A stretch of DNA of 23,364 nucleotides from assembly GCA_005889445.1 (NCBI GenBank), contig VBGS01000170.1, positions 1 through 23,364 on the forward strand, given 5' to 3'. Source of the stretch: Chloroflexota bacterium (GTDB lineage: Bacteria; Chloroflexota; Limnocylindria; P2-11E). Positions 1 through 7,186 of the stretch are shown one piece after another. The notes below the pieces were generated by a model. The model searched no databases, was not told the DNA's origin, and was given only the letters and a program-made list of their open reading frames with translations. Position 1 is the stretch's first letter. Each line of letters begins with the position of its first letter. Position numbers and translations under genes: made by a program.

Positions 1-423
1 CACCGTGGTGACCACGCCGACGAGGAGTAGCTTGACGATGACGCTCACGGCGAGCGAATCTCCGATGAAGTACGCGAGATAGTTCGCGAACGCGAGTGGG
101 AATACCGGCAGCGCCACCCACTCGCCCAAGTACAACGCCCAGCCCGCGAGGAACCCCGCGAGCGGGCCGAAAGCCTCGCGGGCGTAGGCGTACGTGCCGC
201 CCACCTTCGGCAAGATCGCGGAGCACTGCACAAAGGCGAGCGCGATGACCGCCGCCAGGACGCCCGCGGCGACCCACGCAACGAGCTGCGCGGGGCCAAG
301 GAACTTCGCGCCCATCGCCGACACGACGTAGATATCCGCGCCGACGATCGCTCCGACGACGAGCAGAGTGAAGTCCGAGACGCCGAGGTCGGCGCCGCCC
401 CGTCCGCTCGGCTTCTCGCTCAC
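1..423 (-). CDS. APC-family amino acid permease, N-terminal part (cut by window edge)
   Basis: This is the first 141 codons of an integral membrane transporter of the amino acid-polyamine-organocation superfamily, which would import an amino acid or related amine by proton symport or exchange. Reading starts at a GTG whose bases overlap the TGA of the upstream protease gene (GTGA), so translation is probably coupled. TM1 at about residues 18-36 carries the unwound glycine motif VVGAIVGADIY, matching the family GxIGxGIF pattern with Asp-Ile-Tyr at its end. TM2 lies at about 44-67, and then comes the conserved PKVGGTYAYAREAFGP loop leading into TM3. The remaining TM segments lie outside the window. 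There is no ATG in this frame, so a search restricted to ATG starts misses it. The substrate cannot be told. Family call is confident; start fairly confident from the overlap. Confidence 0.88.
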   Translation of the reverse strand, partial: MSEKPSGRGGADLGVSDFTLLVVGAIVGADIYVVSAMGAKFLGPAQLVAWVAAGVLAAVIALAFVQCSAILPKVGGTYAYAREAFGPLAGFLAGWALYLGEWVALPVFPLAFANYLAYFIGDSLAVSVIVKLLLVGVVTTV

Positions 424-2489
424 CGCGGCGGCCGACGCGCCTTCGCGATCCGAGAACGACCGTTCGGCGAAGGCTGAGACGGCCGGGCGTAGCGCTCAAG
501 ATCCTCGGCGTACGCGGCCAGTCGAGCTTGCACGCGACCGTGGACGCTGTCCGGCGGGTAGCTCCCGTCGTTCCGCGCCTCGCCCGCCGGCACGCCGGTC
601 AGCAGCTCGATGCCTTCGTCGATGCTCGTGACCGCCCACACGCGAAACTTCTTCGCGGCGACCGCGTCGATCACTTCCGGGTCGAGCATGAGATTGCGCA
701 CGTTCGCCTTCGGGATGATCACTCCCTGGCGTCCGGTGAGACCGCGCGCCTTGCACACGACGAAGTGACCTTCGACTTTCTCATTTACACCGCCGATCGC
801 CTGAACGTCGCCGCGCTGATCGACGGATCCGGTGACCGCGATGCCCTGGTCGATGGGGAGATTCGCGAGGCTCGAGAGCACCGCGTACAACTCGGGGCTG
901 GAGGCACTATCGCCATCAACGCCCCCGTACGTCTGCTCGAACGTGAGCCGCGCGGTGAGCGCGAGCGGTTTCCGCTGTCCATATTTCCCTAAGAGGTATC
1001 CCTCGAGCGTTAGCACGCCCTTGGTATGGCTTGGTCCCGAGAGATGGGTCTGGCGCTCGATGTCCAGGACCCCTTCGAAACCCGGGCCGGTGCGCGCGGT
1101 TATTCGCGTGGGACGGGCGAAGGCGTAGTCACCCAGCTCGCGGACCGCTAGACCATTCACCTGACCAACGATCTTCGAGTCCGTTTCGATGGCGATCACG
1201 CCTTCATCGATCAGCCGCTGCAGCTCCTCTTCGATAAGGTCGCTGCGGCGGCCGCGTGCGTCGAGCGCGGCGGCCACGTCGACCGCGCGCACCGTCTTCT
1301 CTGCTCGTGCGCACGCCGCCGCATGCGACTCGACCAGGAGCTCTTCGACGACGCCGAATCGCGCCGTGAGGCGATTGCGGTCCTCCGCGAGACGCGCTCC
1401 CTCCTCGATGACACGCGCCACCGCATCGGCGGAGAAGCGCAAGAGGCCGTGCGTTCGGATGCTCCTGGCGATGAAGGACGCGTAGGCCTGGATCGCGGGC
1501 GCGGTCCGGTCCATGAGCGCGGTGAACTCGGCCTTGATCTTGAAGAGTCGCCCGAAGTCCTCGTCGCGGTCTCGCAGAAGCGTGTACAAGCCAGCGTCGC
1601 CGATGAGCACGACCCGAATCTGCAGCGGGACCGGTTCGGGCCTGAGCGTCGGGACGGGCAGCGCGGCGTTCTGATCCGGCGAGCTCTCGACCGTGACCGC
1701 GCCCTCGCGCAGCGCACGCTTGAGCGCGTCGTATGCCGACTGGTTGGCGAGCAAGTCTCGCGCATTCATGACGAGGTACCCACCGTTCGCCCGCTGAATG
1801 GCCCCGGCCCGGACGTTCCTGAAGTCCGTATCCATCCCGGCTGGGGAAGGGCTGTAGTCGATCCGACCGATGAGGTTCGGGAACGTCGGGTTCGCCTCGA
1901 AGACAAGCGGAGCCCCCGCCGCAGGGTCCTGCCTGACAAACACGTTCGCTCCAAAGAGAGCCCAACTCGGCGGCAACACGCGCTTGATGAGCTCGCCTTG
2001 GATCGCGTCGACGTGTCGAATGACGCCTGGGATCGAAGCGTACTTCCTGCGCAGAGCCTCGAGCCGCGCTCCGACCGTGGCCCGCGTCGGTGGATCAGCT
2101 CGGCACTGTTCGATCAGCTCATCGAGATCGGCCGCCAACTCGCGGCCCTTGCCGGCCGGCAGCCCGACCGCGATCGGCCGATCGGGCTCGCGAAAGTTGT
2201 GGAGGTAGCACCAATCCGAGCTTGCTGGCCGCGCCGCGGCAGCCTTCCGAAGGAGATCGACTGTGACGCTGGTGCGGCCGGTGCCGCCAGCGCCAGCGAC
2301 GAAAACGTTGTAATCGGGCGCGCTGATTCGAATGGCGAGCTCGATCGCGCTGACGGCGCGCTCCTGACCGACGAATCCGTCGAGCGGCCGTACGTCGTCG
2401 GTCGTTTTGAAGCCAAGGGTCCCCGCGTCGCAGCGCCAGCGTAGGTCTTGGAGGGCCAGCGGCTCGAGACGCGTGCGGAGGCGCGACAT
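420..2489 (-). CDS. LonB-like ATP-dependent protease (AAA_32 plus Lon proteolytic domain)
   Basis: This soluble AAA+ serine protease degrades proteins with ATP. Numbering is from the GTG at 2492; the ATG I prefer is its second codon, at 2489. The N-terminal ATPase part shows a P-loop at residues 67-74, GAGGTGRT, with Arg in place of the usual Walker A Lys, and a GGYLVMNARDLL segment at about 237-248 in the Walker B area. The C-terminal Lon domain has the catalytic Ser529 in GDSASS and Lys572 in GGVNEKVEGHF. The 43-residue spacing is that of the Lon Ser-Lys dyad. No Lon N-terminal substrate domain is present, as in the AAA_32/YcbZ-type branch. A tail of about 50 residues follows the protease domain. 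The gene lies between a LuxR regulator (TGATG overlap) and an amino acid permease (GTGA overlap), so the three are probably co-transcribed. The protease call is firm; targets are unknown. Confidence 0.93.
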   Translation of the reverse strand: MSRLRTRLEPLALQDLRWRCDAGTLGFKTTDDVRPLDGFVGQERAVSAIELAIRISAPDYNVFVAGAGGTGRTSVTVDLLRKAAAARPASSDWCYLHNFREPDRPIAVGLPAGKGRELAADLDELIEQCRADPPTRATVGARLEALRRKYASIPGVIRHVDAIQGELIKRVLPPSWALFGANVFVRQDPAAGAPLVFEANPTFPNLIGRIDYSPSPAGMDTDFRNVRAGAIQRANGGYLVMNARDLLANQSAYDALKRALREGAVTVESSPDQNAALPVPTLRPEPVPLQIRVVLIGDAGLYTLLRDRDEDFGRLFKIKAEFTALMDRTAPAIQAYASFIARSIRTHGLLRFSADAVARVIEEGARLAEDRNRLTARFGVVEELLVESHAAACARAEKTVRAVDVAAALDARGRRSDLIEEELQRLIDEGVIAIETDSKIVGQVNGLAVRELGDYAFARPTRITARTGPGFEGVLDIERQTHLSGPSHTKGVLTLEGYLLGKYGQRKPLALTARLTFEQTYGGVDGDSASSPELYAVLSSLANLPIDQGIAVTGSVDQRGDVQAIGGVNEKVEGHFVVCKARGLTGRQGVIIPKANVRNLMLDPEVIDAVAAKKFRVWAVTSIDEGIELLTGVPAGEARNDGSYPPDSVHGRVQARLAAYAEDLERYARPSQPSPNGRSRIAKARRPPR

Positions 2490-2827
2490 CACTTGCTAGA
2501 GCGGCCGCGACCGATCCGGACTTCCCCGAGATGCAGTCCGAGCAGATCGAAACGGATGACCCGGTCATCCCACCAGGTGCGAGCGCGACGCGCACGCTTG
2601 GTCGCCAAATCGGGCGCCGATCCCCGCGCCTTCGCCTCGAGAAGGCCCTCACGTAGTCCGATAGCGACCGCTTCCGCTCGGCTGGCGGCTCCCAGGTCCA
2701 CAAGGATGTTCGAGATGTGCCACTCGGCCGTGCTCTCCGCAATGTTCAGCTCGGCGGCCATCTCTTTCGTCGTGTGTCCTGCCGCGATATGGCGAAGGAT
2801 CTCGGACTCGCGCGGCGAGAGATGCAC
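2489..2827 (-). CDS. Small LuxR/GerE-type DNA-binding regulator
   Basis: The 112-residue protein is mostly a LuxR-type helix-turn-helix. LSPRESEILRHIAAGHTTKE begins at residue 3, followed by the recognition region EMAAELNIAESTAEWHISNI and LGAASRAEAVAIGLREGLL. There is no receiver, PAS or autoinducer domain in front, so this is a stand-alone HTH. A basic tail of about 45 residues (KRARRARTWWDD, then a short hydrophobic stretch) follows and matches nothing I recognise. The chosen start is GTG; the frame stays open further upstream, but I see no better start and no homology-like sequence there. It is the first gene of the unit with the Lon-like protease, whose ATG overlaps its TGA, which suggests that it controls its own operon. 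Family is secure; the exact start is less so. Confidence 0.85.
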   Translation of the reverse strand: MHLSPRESEILRHIAAGHTTKEMAAELNIAESTAEWHISNILVDLGAASRAEAVAIGLREGLLEAKARGSAPDLATKRARRARTWWDDRVIRFDLLGLHLGEVRIGRGRSSK

Positions 2828-2861
2828 GGGGCGGAGTCGTGCAGAAGGACTGCCATGCGAG

Positions 2862-2898
2862 TTCCCGGATTTTCCTGGGCCCCCGTGATTTCCCGGAT
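2862..2898. repeat. Pair of 9-bp direct repeats upstream of the LuxR gene
   Basis: TTCCCGGAT occurs at 2862-2870 and again at 2890-2898, 28 bp apart, in the region upstream of the LuxR-type gene. It could be a binding site for that regulator or a chance repeat. No clear -35/-10 pair was found beside it. Confidence 0.3.
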
Positions 2899-3028
2899 AC
2901 CGCCAACCCCTCTCGGCGGCGCAGGCTCTAGGCGTGAAATGGATATCAACTCCCTGTCGGCACGATGTCGCGGTCCGACCGAGCGAGCGAGGGCCGGAGT
3001 GGTTCTGCCGCTACTCGATCTGCACGCC

Positions 3029-3498
3029 ATGACTGATAAGACGGTCACGCACGACTACGCGGATGTGCTCGAGAGTCTCGACGCAAAGTGCTATCGCGCG
3101 AGCGCGACCGCACGCATCCGCTCAAACGGGATGTGCGAGGGATGGATTGAGTTCGTCGATCTCGCTGGGAATGAGCGACTGAGGACGGACAGACGTCGCG
3201 CGCGGCAGACCGATCAACGCGGCTCCTCCCGCCGCTTTCGCCGTCGCCGGGCCGCGCGGTCCTCGATCCATTTGAGATCGACGCGCAAGGCGACGGGCGC
3301 CTCGCGGCTGAGCTAAGGGCGCTCGATCTGGATCGCATACGCGAGATCGCGCTAGCGTACGAACTCGTTCCACCGCAGATGGCGGAAGTCGCGACGCGCG
3401 CGGAGCTGATCGTCGAGATCCTCGCCACCGTATCGAGCGCCAGGCGCGAGCCGGCGGAGCGCCAGGATCTAGACCGACGCAGTCCCTCGCCGCCCTGA
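3029..3498 (+). pseudogene. Frameshifted hypothetical gene
   Basis: The first part reads from ATG 3029 as a plausible protein start (MTDKTVTHDYADVLESLDAK, then EGWIEFVDLAGNERLRT). After about codon 53 the same frame turns into low-complexity Arg/Ser sequence and ends at 3316. From about 3175 to the TGA at 3496-3498, the frame two bases on carries a protein-like C-terminus (AVLDPFEIDAQGDG, LRALDLDRIREIALAYELV, ATRAELIVEIL). That frame has no start codon of its own before this sequence, so the two halves look like one gene split by one or two small indels. From memory the end resembles short hypothetical proteins with a WxEF core and a helical C-terminus; I cannot name a function. It overlaps the tail of the DinB gene by about 30 bp. 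A sequencing error is the alternative. Confidence 0.5.
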
Positions 3499-4035
3499 AG
3501 CGCCTTTCGTCGACTCGATCATTCCGAGATGGCGATTGGCGTGGACAAGAATGCTCACGATCCAAGATCCGATCGTCGCATCCTTCATTTCATTCGACTC
3601 GCCACTCTTGAGCGGTGTACCGAACATCTCTTCGTCGAGGTTGGCGATCGATCCGTCCAGTGCGCTGAAGCTCGCCCGGGCATAGCGCTCGATCTCGCTC
3701 TTCGGCGGGAGCCGAAGCTGCGCTGAGACGCCCTCATCCATCCCCATCCCCGTCTGCGAGGCGCCCAGTTTCGCTTGGTCCCAGCGCCAGCGGCCAGCTA
3801 GACCTTCACGCTCCCATATCGACCGCTCGTCCTCGCCACGTGTCCCATTGATCTGTGCCTGCAGCCAGTCCGCCCAGCGAGCGATGTGCCAGAAGTTGAA
3901 GCCGATCGAATTAGCACGTCCGGTGCGTTCCCGAAAGGCGGCGTCATCGAGGTCCTCGATCACGTGGAGGACTCGCTTGTGGGTCAGCGCGGAGTACTCC
4001 GCCACGGCGTGAGCAGAACTCACTGCTCCCGACAC
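3469..4035 (-). CDS. DinB-fold metalloprotein
   Basis: This is a 188-residue four-helix-bundle protein of the DinB/YfiT type. The three expected metal-ligand histidines are visible: His50 in FNFWHIARWADWLQ, and His165 and His169 in LVHANRHLGMIES. The family includes bacillithiol- and mycothiol-dependent transferases and many uncharacterised members. This one lacks any added domain, so I give no specific reaction. The start is GTG; there is no strong Shine-Dalgarno in front. It is divergent from the YCII-domain gene, with about 157 bp between them. Both families are common in stress or thiol-related small-gene clusters, but linkage here may be chance. The last 30 bp overlap the end of the broken gene on the other strand. 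Confidence 0.8.
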   Translation of the reverse strand: MSGAVSSAHAVAEYSALTHKRVLHVIEDLDDAAFRERTGRANSIGFNFWHIARWADWLQAQINGTRGEDERSIWEREGLAGRWRWDQAKLGASQTGMGMDEGVSAQLRLPPKSEIERYARASFSALDGSIANLDEEMFGTPLKSGESNEMKDATIGSWIVSILVHANRHLGMIESTKGASGRRGTASV

Positions 4036-4192
4036 GCTCGATCCTGGTCGACGCTCGCGATTCTCACGCGTCCCAGACTCTACGCCCGTCCATCCAACGC
4101 GAACCGCGGCCTTCAGATGTCGAAAAGGTCGTTTGTCATTCGATCTATAAGTGAGGGCATCTCCGGATCAAGCCCACAAAAAGGAGACAGAA

Positions 4193-4540
4193 ATGCGTGT
4201 GCTAGTGCTGGCGAAGGAAGGGCAGCAGACAGCAGCGGCGAGTCCCCCGAGCCCGCAGGCGATGGCGGACCACCAGAAGTTCAACGGCGAGCTCGTCAAG
4301 GCGGGGGTCGTTGTGGGGAGCGGGCGCCTCTCCCCGAGCTCGCAGGGTAAACGGGTTGAGTTCGATGGGAAGAAGCGCACGGTCATCGATGGGCCGTTCA
4401 CGGAGAGCAAGGAGCTCGTGGCCGGGTACTGGCTATGGGACGTGCGCTCGATCGACGAGGCCCTCGAGTGGCTCAAGCGGGCGCCCTACGACGGCGGGAC
4501 CTTCGAAGTCCGTCAAGTCGCTCAGTACGAGGGGGCGTGA
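4193..4540 (+). CDS. YCII/DGPF-domain protein
   Basis: This 115-residue protein has the alpha-beta YCII-like fold. Diagnostic parts are the start MRVLVLAKEG, the DGPF motif at residues 66-69 followed by TESKELVAGYWLWDV, and SIDEALEWLKRAPY. The family is a ferredoxin-like fold with a conserved Asp-Gly-Pro-Phe and is often encoded near ECF sigma factors. No sigma factor is seen here, and the biochemical role is unknown. The start was set by the strong ribosome-binding site AAAAAGGAGA seven bases ahead of the ATG. The same frame opens 42 bases earlier, but that stretch has no coding character. It is read in the same direction as the ABC operon 46 bp downstream, but I see no reason to join them. 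Confidence 0.85.
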   Translation: MRVLVLAKEGQQTAAASPPSPQAMADHQKFNGELVKAGVVVGSGRLSPSSQGKRVEFDGKKRTVIDGPFTESKELVAGYWLWDVRSIDEALEWLKRAPYDGGTFEVRQVAQYEGA

Positions 4541-4586
4541 GAACCCCGGGCGTTAGGATGGGTCGCTCGCTGCGGGGGAGGTTCGA

Positions 4587-5525
4587 ATGTTCAGTCGCTC
4601 GTCTGGTAGATCCCGTCTTGTGTTTCCGGTGCTCCTCGGGCTGCTGCTCGCCGTCTGCGGTGGCACCGTCGGAACGGGAACGGATGACAAGTTCAACGGC
4701 ACGATCAACATCGCGTCGTCGACCTGGACCGGGTACGCGATCATCTACATCGCCAACACCAAGGAGATCTGGAAGGCCCACGGTCTCGACGTGAAGTTTC
4801 AGGATGTCGAGGATCCGAACGATCGGCTGATCGCGCTCACGGCCGGAAGGCTCGAAGGAATGGCGTCGACCGTCGATGCCTTCGCCCGAGCGCAGTCCAA
4901 CGGAGTGCCCGCGGTGGAGGTGTTTCCGATCGACGCGTCGGTCGGCGGTGACGGCATCCTGGCCAAGAACACCATCAAGTCCGTCCAGGACCTCAAAGGA
5001 CAGAAGGTCGCGGTGAACCAGGGCTCCGTGTCCGAATGGTTCCTCGCGCAGGTCCTCCAGATCGCCGGCCAGGTGGATGTCGCGGTCACGTGGGAGCCCT
5101 GGCTGAGCAAGGCCAAGGCGCGTGCCGATGGAGTCGTGCTCGTTTCTTCCAAGCAGTATCCGGACCTGATCATGGACAGCTTCGCGTTCCGGAAGGACTT
5201 CATCGACAAGTACCCCGCCACCGTCAAAGAATTCATGAAGGCGTACTACGACGCCTTCGACTGGTTCCAGAAGAACACGAATGAGGGACTCGGCATCATC
5301 GCCAAGGCGACCAGCGAGACCGCTGACGATGTGAAGGCGGACCTGGACACGCTCACGCTGTTCGATCTGAAGACGGGCAAGGGGATCATGGGCACCAAGA
5401 GCGCCCCCGGAAAGATCAACGACAACGTGAAAGCCGCCGCCGATTTCTGGAAGGCCCAGGGAAAGATCGACAGCCCGGTGAAGCCCGTGGACGCGGTGAA
5501 CGCTGACTTCATCAACTCGTTGTAA
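4587..5525 (+). CDS. NMT1/TauA-type ABC substrate-binding lipoprotein with apparent internal deletion
   Basis: This is the periplasmic or surface binding protein of a nitrate/sulfonate/taurine-type ABC importer. An N-terminal signal of about 23 residues ends at Cys24 (LLAVC), suggesting lipid anchoring. The NMT1 fold follows: INIASSTWTGYAIIYIA near 40, GLDVKFQDVEDPNDRLIAL near 66, LKGQKVAVNQGSVSEWFLAQ near 136 and VDVAVTWEPWLSKA near 163. In relatives about 25 residues normally lie between the helix ending at Gly161 and GQVDVAVTWEPW; here they are missing while the frame is kept. The lost part would be the strand and loop joining lobe 2 to the hinge. The start has a strong GGGGAGG five bases ahead. 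The gene opens a four-gene operon with permease, ATPase and ureohydrolase, so the ligand is plausibly a guanidino or amine compound. Confidence 0.88.
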   Translation: MFSRSSGRSRLVFPVLLGLLLAVCGGTVGTGTDDKFNGTINIASSTWTGYAIIYIANTKEIWKAHGLDVKFQDVEDPNDRLIALTAGRLEGMASTVDAFARAQSNGVPAVEVFPIDASVGGDGILAKNTIKSVQDLKGQKVAVNQGSVSEWFLAQVLQIAGQVDVAVTWEPWLSKAKARADGVVLVSSKQYPDLIMDSFAFRKDFIDKYPATVKEFMKAYYDAFDWFQKNTNEGLGIIAKATSETADDVKADLDTLTLFDLKTGKGIMGTKSAPGKINDNVKAAADFWKAQGKIDSPVKPVDAVNADFINSL

Positions 5526-5534
5526 GGAGAGCAA

Positions 5535-6398
5535 TTGAGCCGCGTCCCCGCGGCCCGACTAGCTCCGGCGCCGTCCGTGGTCGCTCCGCGGCGGCGCCGC
5601 GGCTTTCTCCGCACGTACCTCACTCCGAAGCAGGCCATCCCCGCGCAGGCCCGGCTGATCTTGGCGGTGGGCAGCTTCGTCTTTGTCATCGGGGTCTGGT
5701 GGCTTGCCGCGCTCCTCGTGCAGAACCCGCTCTTCGTGCCAAGTCCCTACCAGGTGGTGGTCACGTGGTGGGACATGATGGTGAATCTCGCCTTCTACAA
5801 CGACGTGGCCTGGAGCGCCTTCCGGATCGTCGCCGGGTTCGTGCTCGCGGCCGCGGTGGCGGTGCCGCTCGGTCTGTTGATGGGCTCGTTCGAGGCCGTG
5901 CGCTCCTTCTTCAACCCGCCGATCAACGCTATCCGCTACATGCCCGCCTCCGCGTTCATCCCGCTCCTCATCCTGCTGCAGGGCCTCGGGGAGGACGAGA
6001 AGATCACGATCATCTGGATCGGCGTGTTCTTCCAGCTTGTACTGATGGTGATGGACATCGCGCACCGCGTTCCGGATGAGATGCTCAACGTGGCGTACAC
6101 GCTGGGCGCTTCCCGCTGGACCGTCTTCTACAAGGTCTTTCTGCCGGCGACGTTCCCCGAGATCGTCGACGCGCTTCGCATCACGATGGGCTGGGCGTGG
6201 ACGTACCTCATCGTTGCCGAGCTCGTCGCCGCCGAACACGGCATCGGCAGCTTCATCCTGATCGCCGAGCGCTACCTGCGGGCCGACCGGATCATCGCGG
6301 CCATCATCACTATCGGCATCCTCGGACTGATCACCGACACGCTGTTCGCGGTCGCGCATCGGGTCGCGTTCCCGTACGTGGAGAAGGTCCGAGCGTGA
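5535..6398 (+). CDS. ABC transporter permease, SsuC/TauC/NrtB type
   Basis: This is the inner-membrane channel subunit, 287 residues, probably working as a homodimer. The first 40 residues are a basic, Pro/Arg-rich cytoplasmic stretch. About six TM segments follow, starting with ILAVGSFVFVIGVWWLAALL. The EAA coupling motif that docks on the ATPase lies at about 182-206 (EMLNVAYTLGASRWTVFYKV). MGWAWTYLIVAELVAAEHGIG near 218 is typical of the BPD_transp_1 nitrate/taurine branch. The start is TTG, nine bases after the stop of the binding-protein gene and preceded by AAGGAGA at good spacing. There is no competing ATG near it. Its TGA overlaps the GTG of the ATPase gene. Confidence 0.93.
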   Translation: MSRVPAARLAPAPSVVAPRRRRGFLRTYLTPKQAIPAQARLILAVGSFVFVIGVWWLAALLVQNPLFVPSPYQVVVTWWDMMVNLAFYNDVAWSAFRIVAGFVLAAAVAVPLGLLMGSFEAVRSFFNPPINAIRYMPASAFIPLLILLQGLGEDEKITIIWIGVFFQLVLMVMDIAHRVPDEMLNVAYTLGASRWTVFYKVFLPATFPEIVDALRITMGWAWTYLIVAELVAAEHGIGSFILIAERYLRADRIIAAIITIGILGLITDTLFAVAHRVAFPYVEKVRA

Positions 6399-7186
6399 GC
6401 GAGATCGAGATCAGGGACGTCGCGATGCGCTTTCGCGGCCGCCACGGAGAGGTGACCGCGCTCGAACGCATCTCGCTCACCGTTCCCGACGGCCAGTTCG
6501 CCTGCATCGTCGGTCCCTCAGGCTGCGGTAAATCGACGCTGTTGATGGTCGCCGCTGGGCTGATCACGCCGACCGAGGGCGAGGTCCTCGTCAACGGCAA
6601 GCCGACCGTCGAGCCGGGCGCCGATCGCGGCATGGTGTTCCAGTCTTACTCGCTGTACCCCTGGCTGTCGGTGCGGCGCAACATCGAGTTCGGGCCGGAG
6701 ATCAAGAAGGTCCCGGCTGCGGATCGTCGCAAGACATCGAGCGAGCTGATCCATCTCATGAAGCTCGACGGCTTCGCCGATGCCTACCCGAAGGTGCTCT
6801 CGGGTGGCATGAAGCAGCGGGCCGCGATCGCGCGCGCGCTGGCCGGCGATCCCCAGGTCCTGCTCATGGACGAGCCCTTCGGCGCGCTGGACGCGCAGAC
6901 GAGGCAGATCATGCAGGAGCTGCTGACCGACATCTGGCAGCGATACCGCAAGACGGTGCTCTTCGTCACCCACGACATCGAGGAAGCGATCTTCCTGGGG
7001 GATGTCATCTACATGATGACGAGCCGTCCGGGCCGGATTCGCACCACGCTCGCGGTCGATATCCCGCGGCCCCGCACCTTCGACACGATCACCGGTCCCA
7101 GGTTCGCCGAGCTGCGCAACCAGGTGGTCGGCGTCATCCACGAAGAGAGCCTGAAAGCGGTGGAATCCGAGCTCGCCCGTGCCTGA
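6395..7186 (+). CDS. ABC transporter ATP-binding protein, SsuB/TauB/NrtD type
   Basis: This 263-residue cytoplasmic ATPase powers the importer. All motifs are intact: Walker A GPSGCGKST at 40-48, Q-loop FQSYSLYPWLSV from 82, signature LSGGMKQR at 135-142, Walker B VLLMDEPF with Glu160, D-loop GALD, and H-loop His193 in VTHDIEEA. SYSLYPWLSV is typical of the nitrate/taurine importers. The start is GTG in a GTGA overlap with the permease stop; the same frame is open further upstream but that part is permease sequence. The end overlaps the start of the ureohydrolase gene by 8 bp, so the four genes are translated as one unit. Confidence 0.95.
   Translation: MSEIEIRDVAMRFRGRHGEVTALERISLTVPDGQFACIVGPSGCGKSTLLMVAAGLITPTEGEVLVNGKPTVEPGADRGMVFQSYSLYPWLSVRRNIEFGPEIKKVPAADRRKTSSELIHLMKLDGFADAYPKVLSGGMKQRAAIARALAGDPQVLLMDEPFGALDAQTRQIMQELLTDIWQRYRKTVLFVTHDIEEAIFLGDVIYMMTSRPGRIRTTLAVDIPRPRTFDTITGPRFAELRNQVVGVIHEESLKAVESELARA

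Noticed and set aside
4133..4151. TTGTCA and TATAAG as a promoter for the YCII gene
   Set aside because: Spacing is only 7 bp; no hexamer 16-18 bp ahead of TATAAG resembles a -35 box.
4541..4586. Guanidine riboswitch ahead of the importer operon
   Set aside because: Only 46 bp and no recognisable conserved ykkC-type core.
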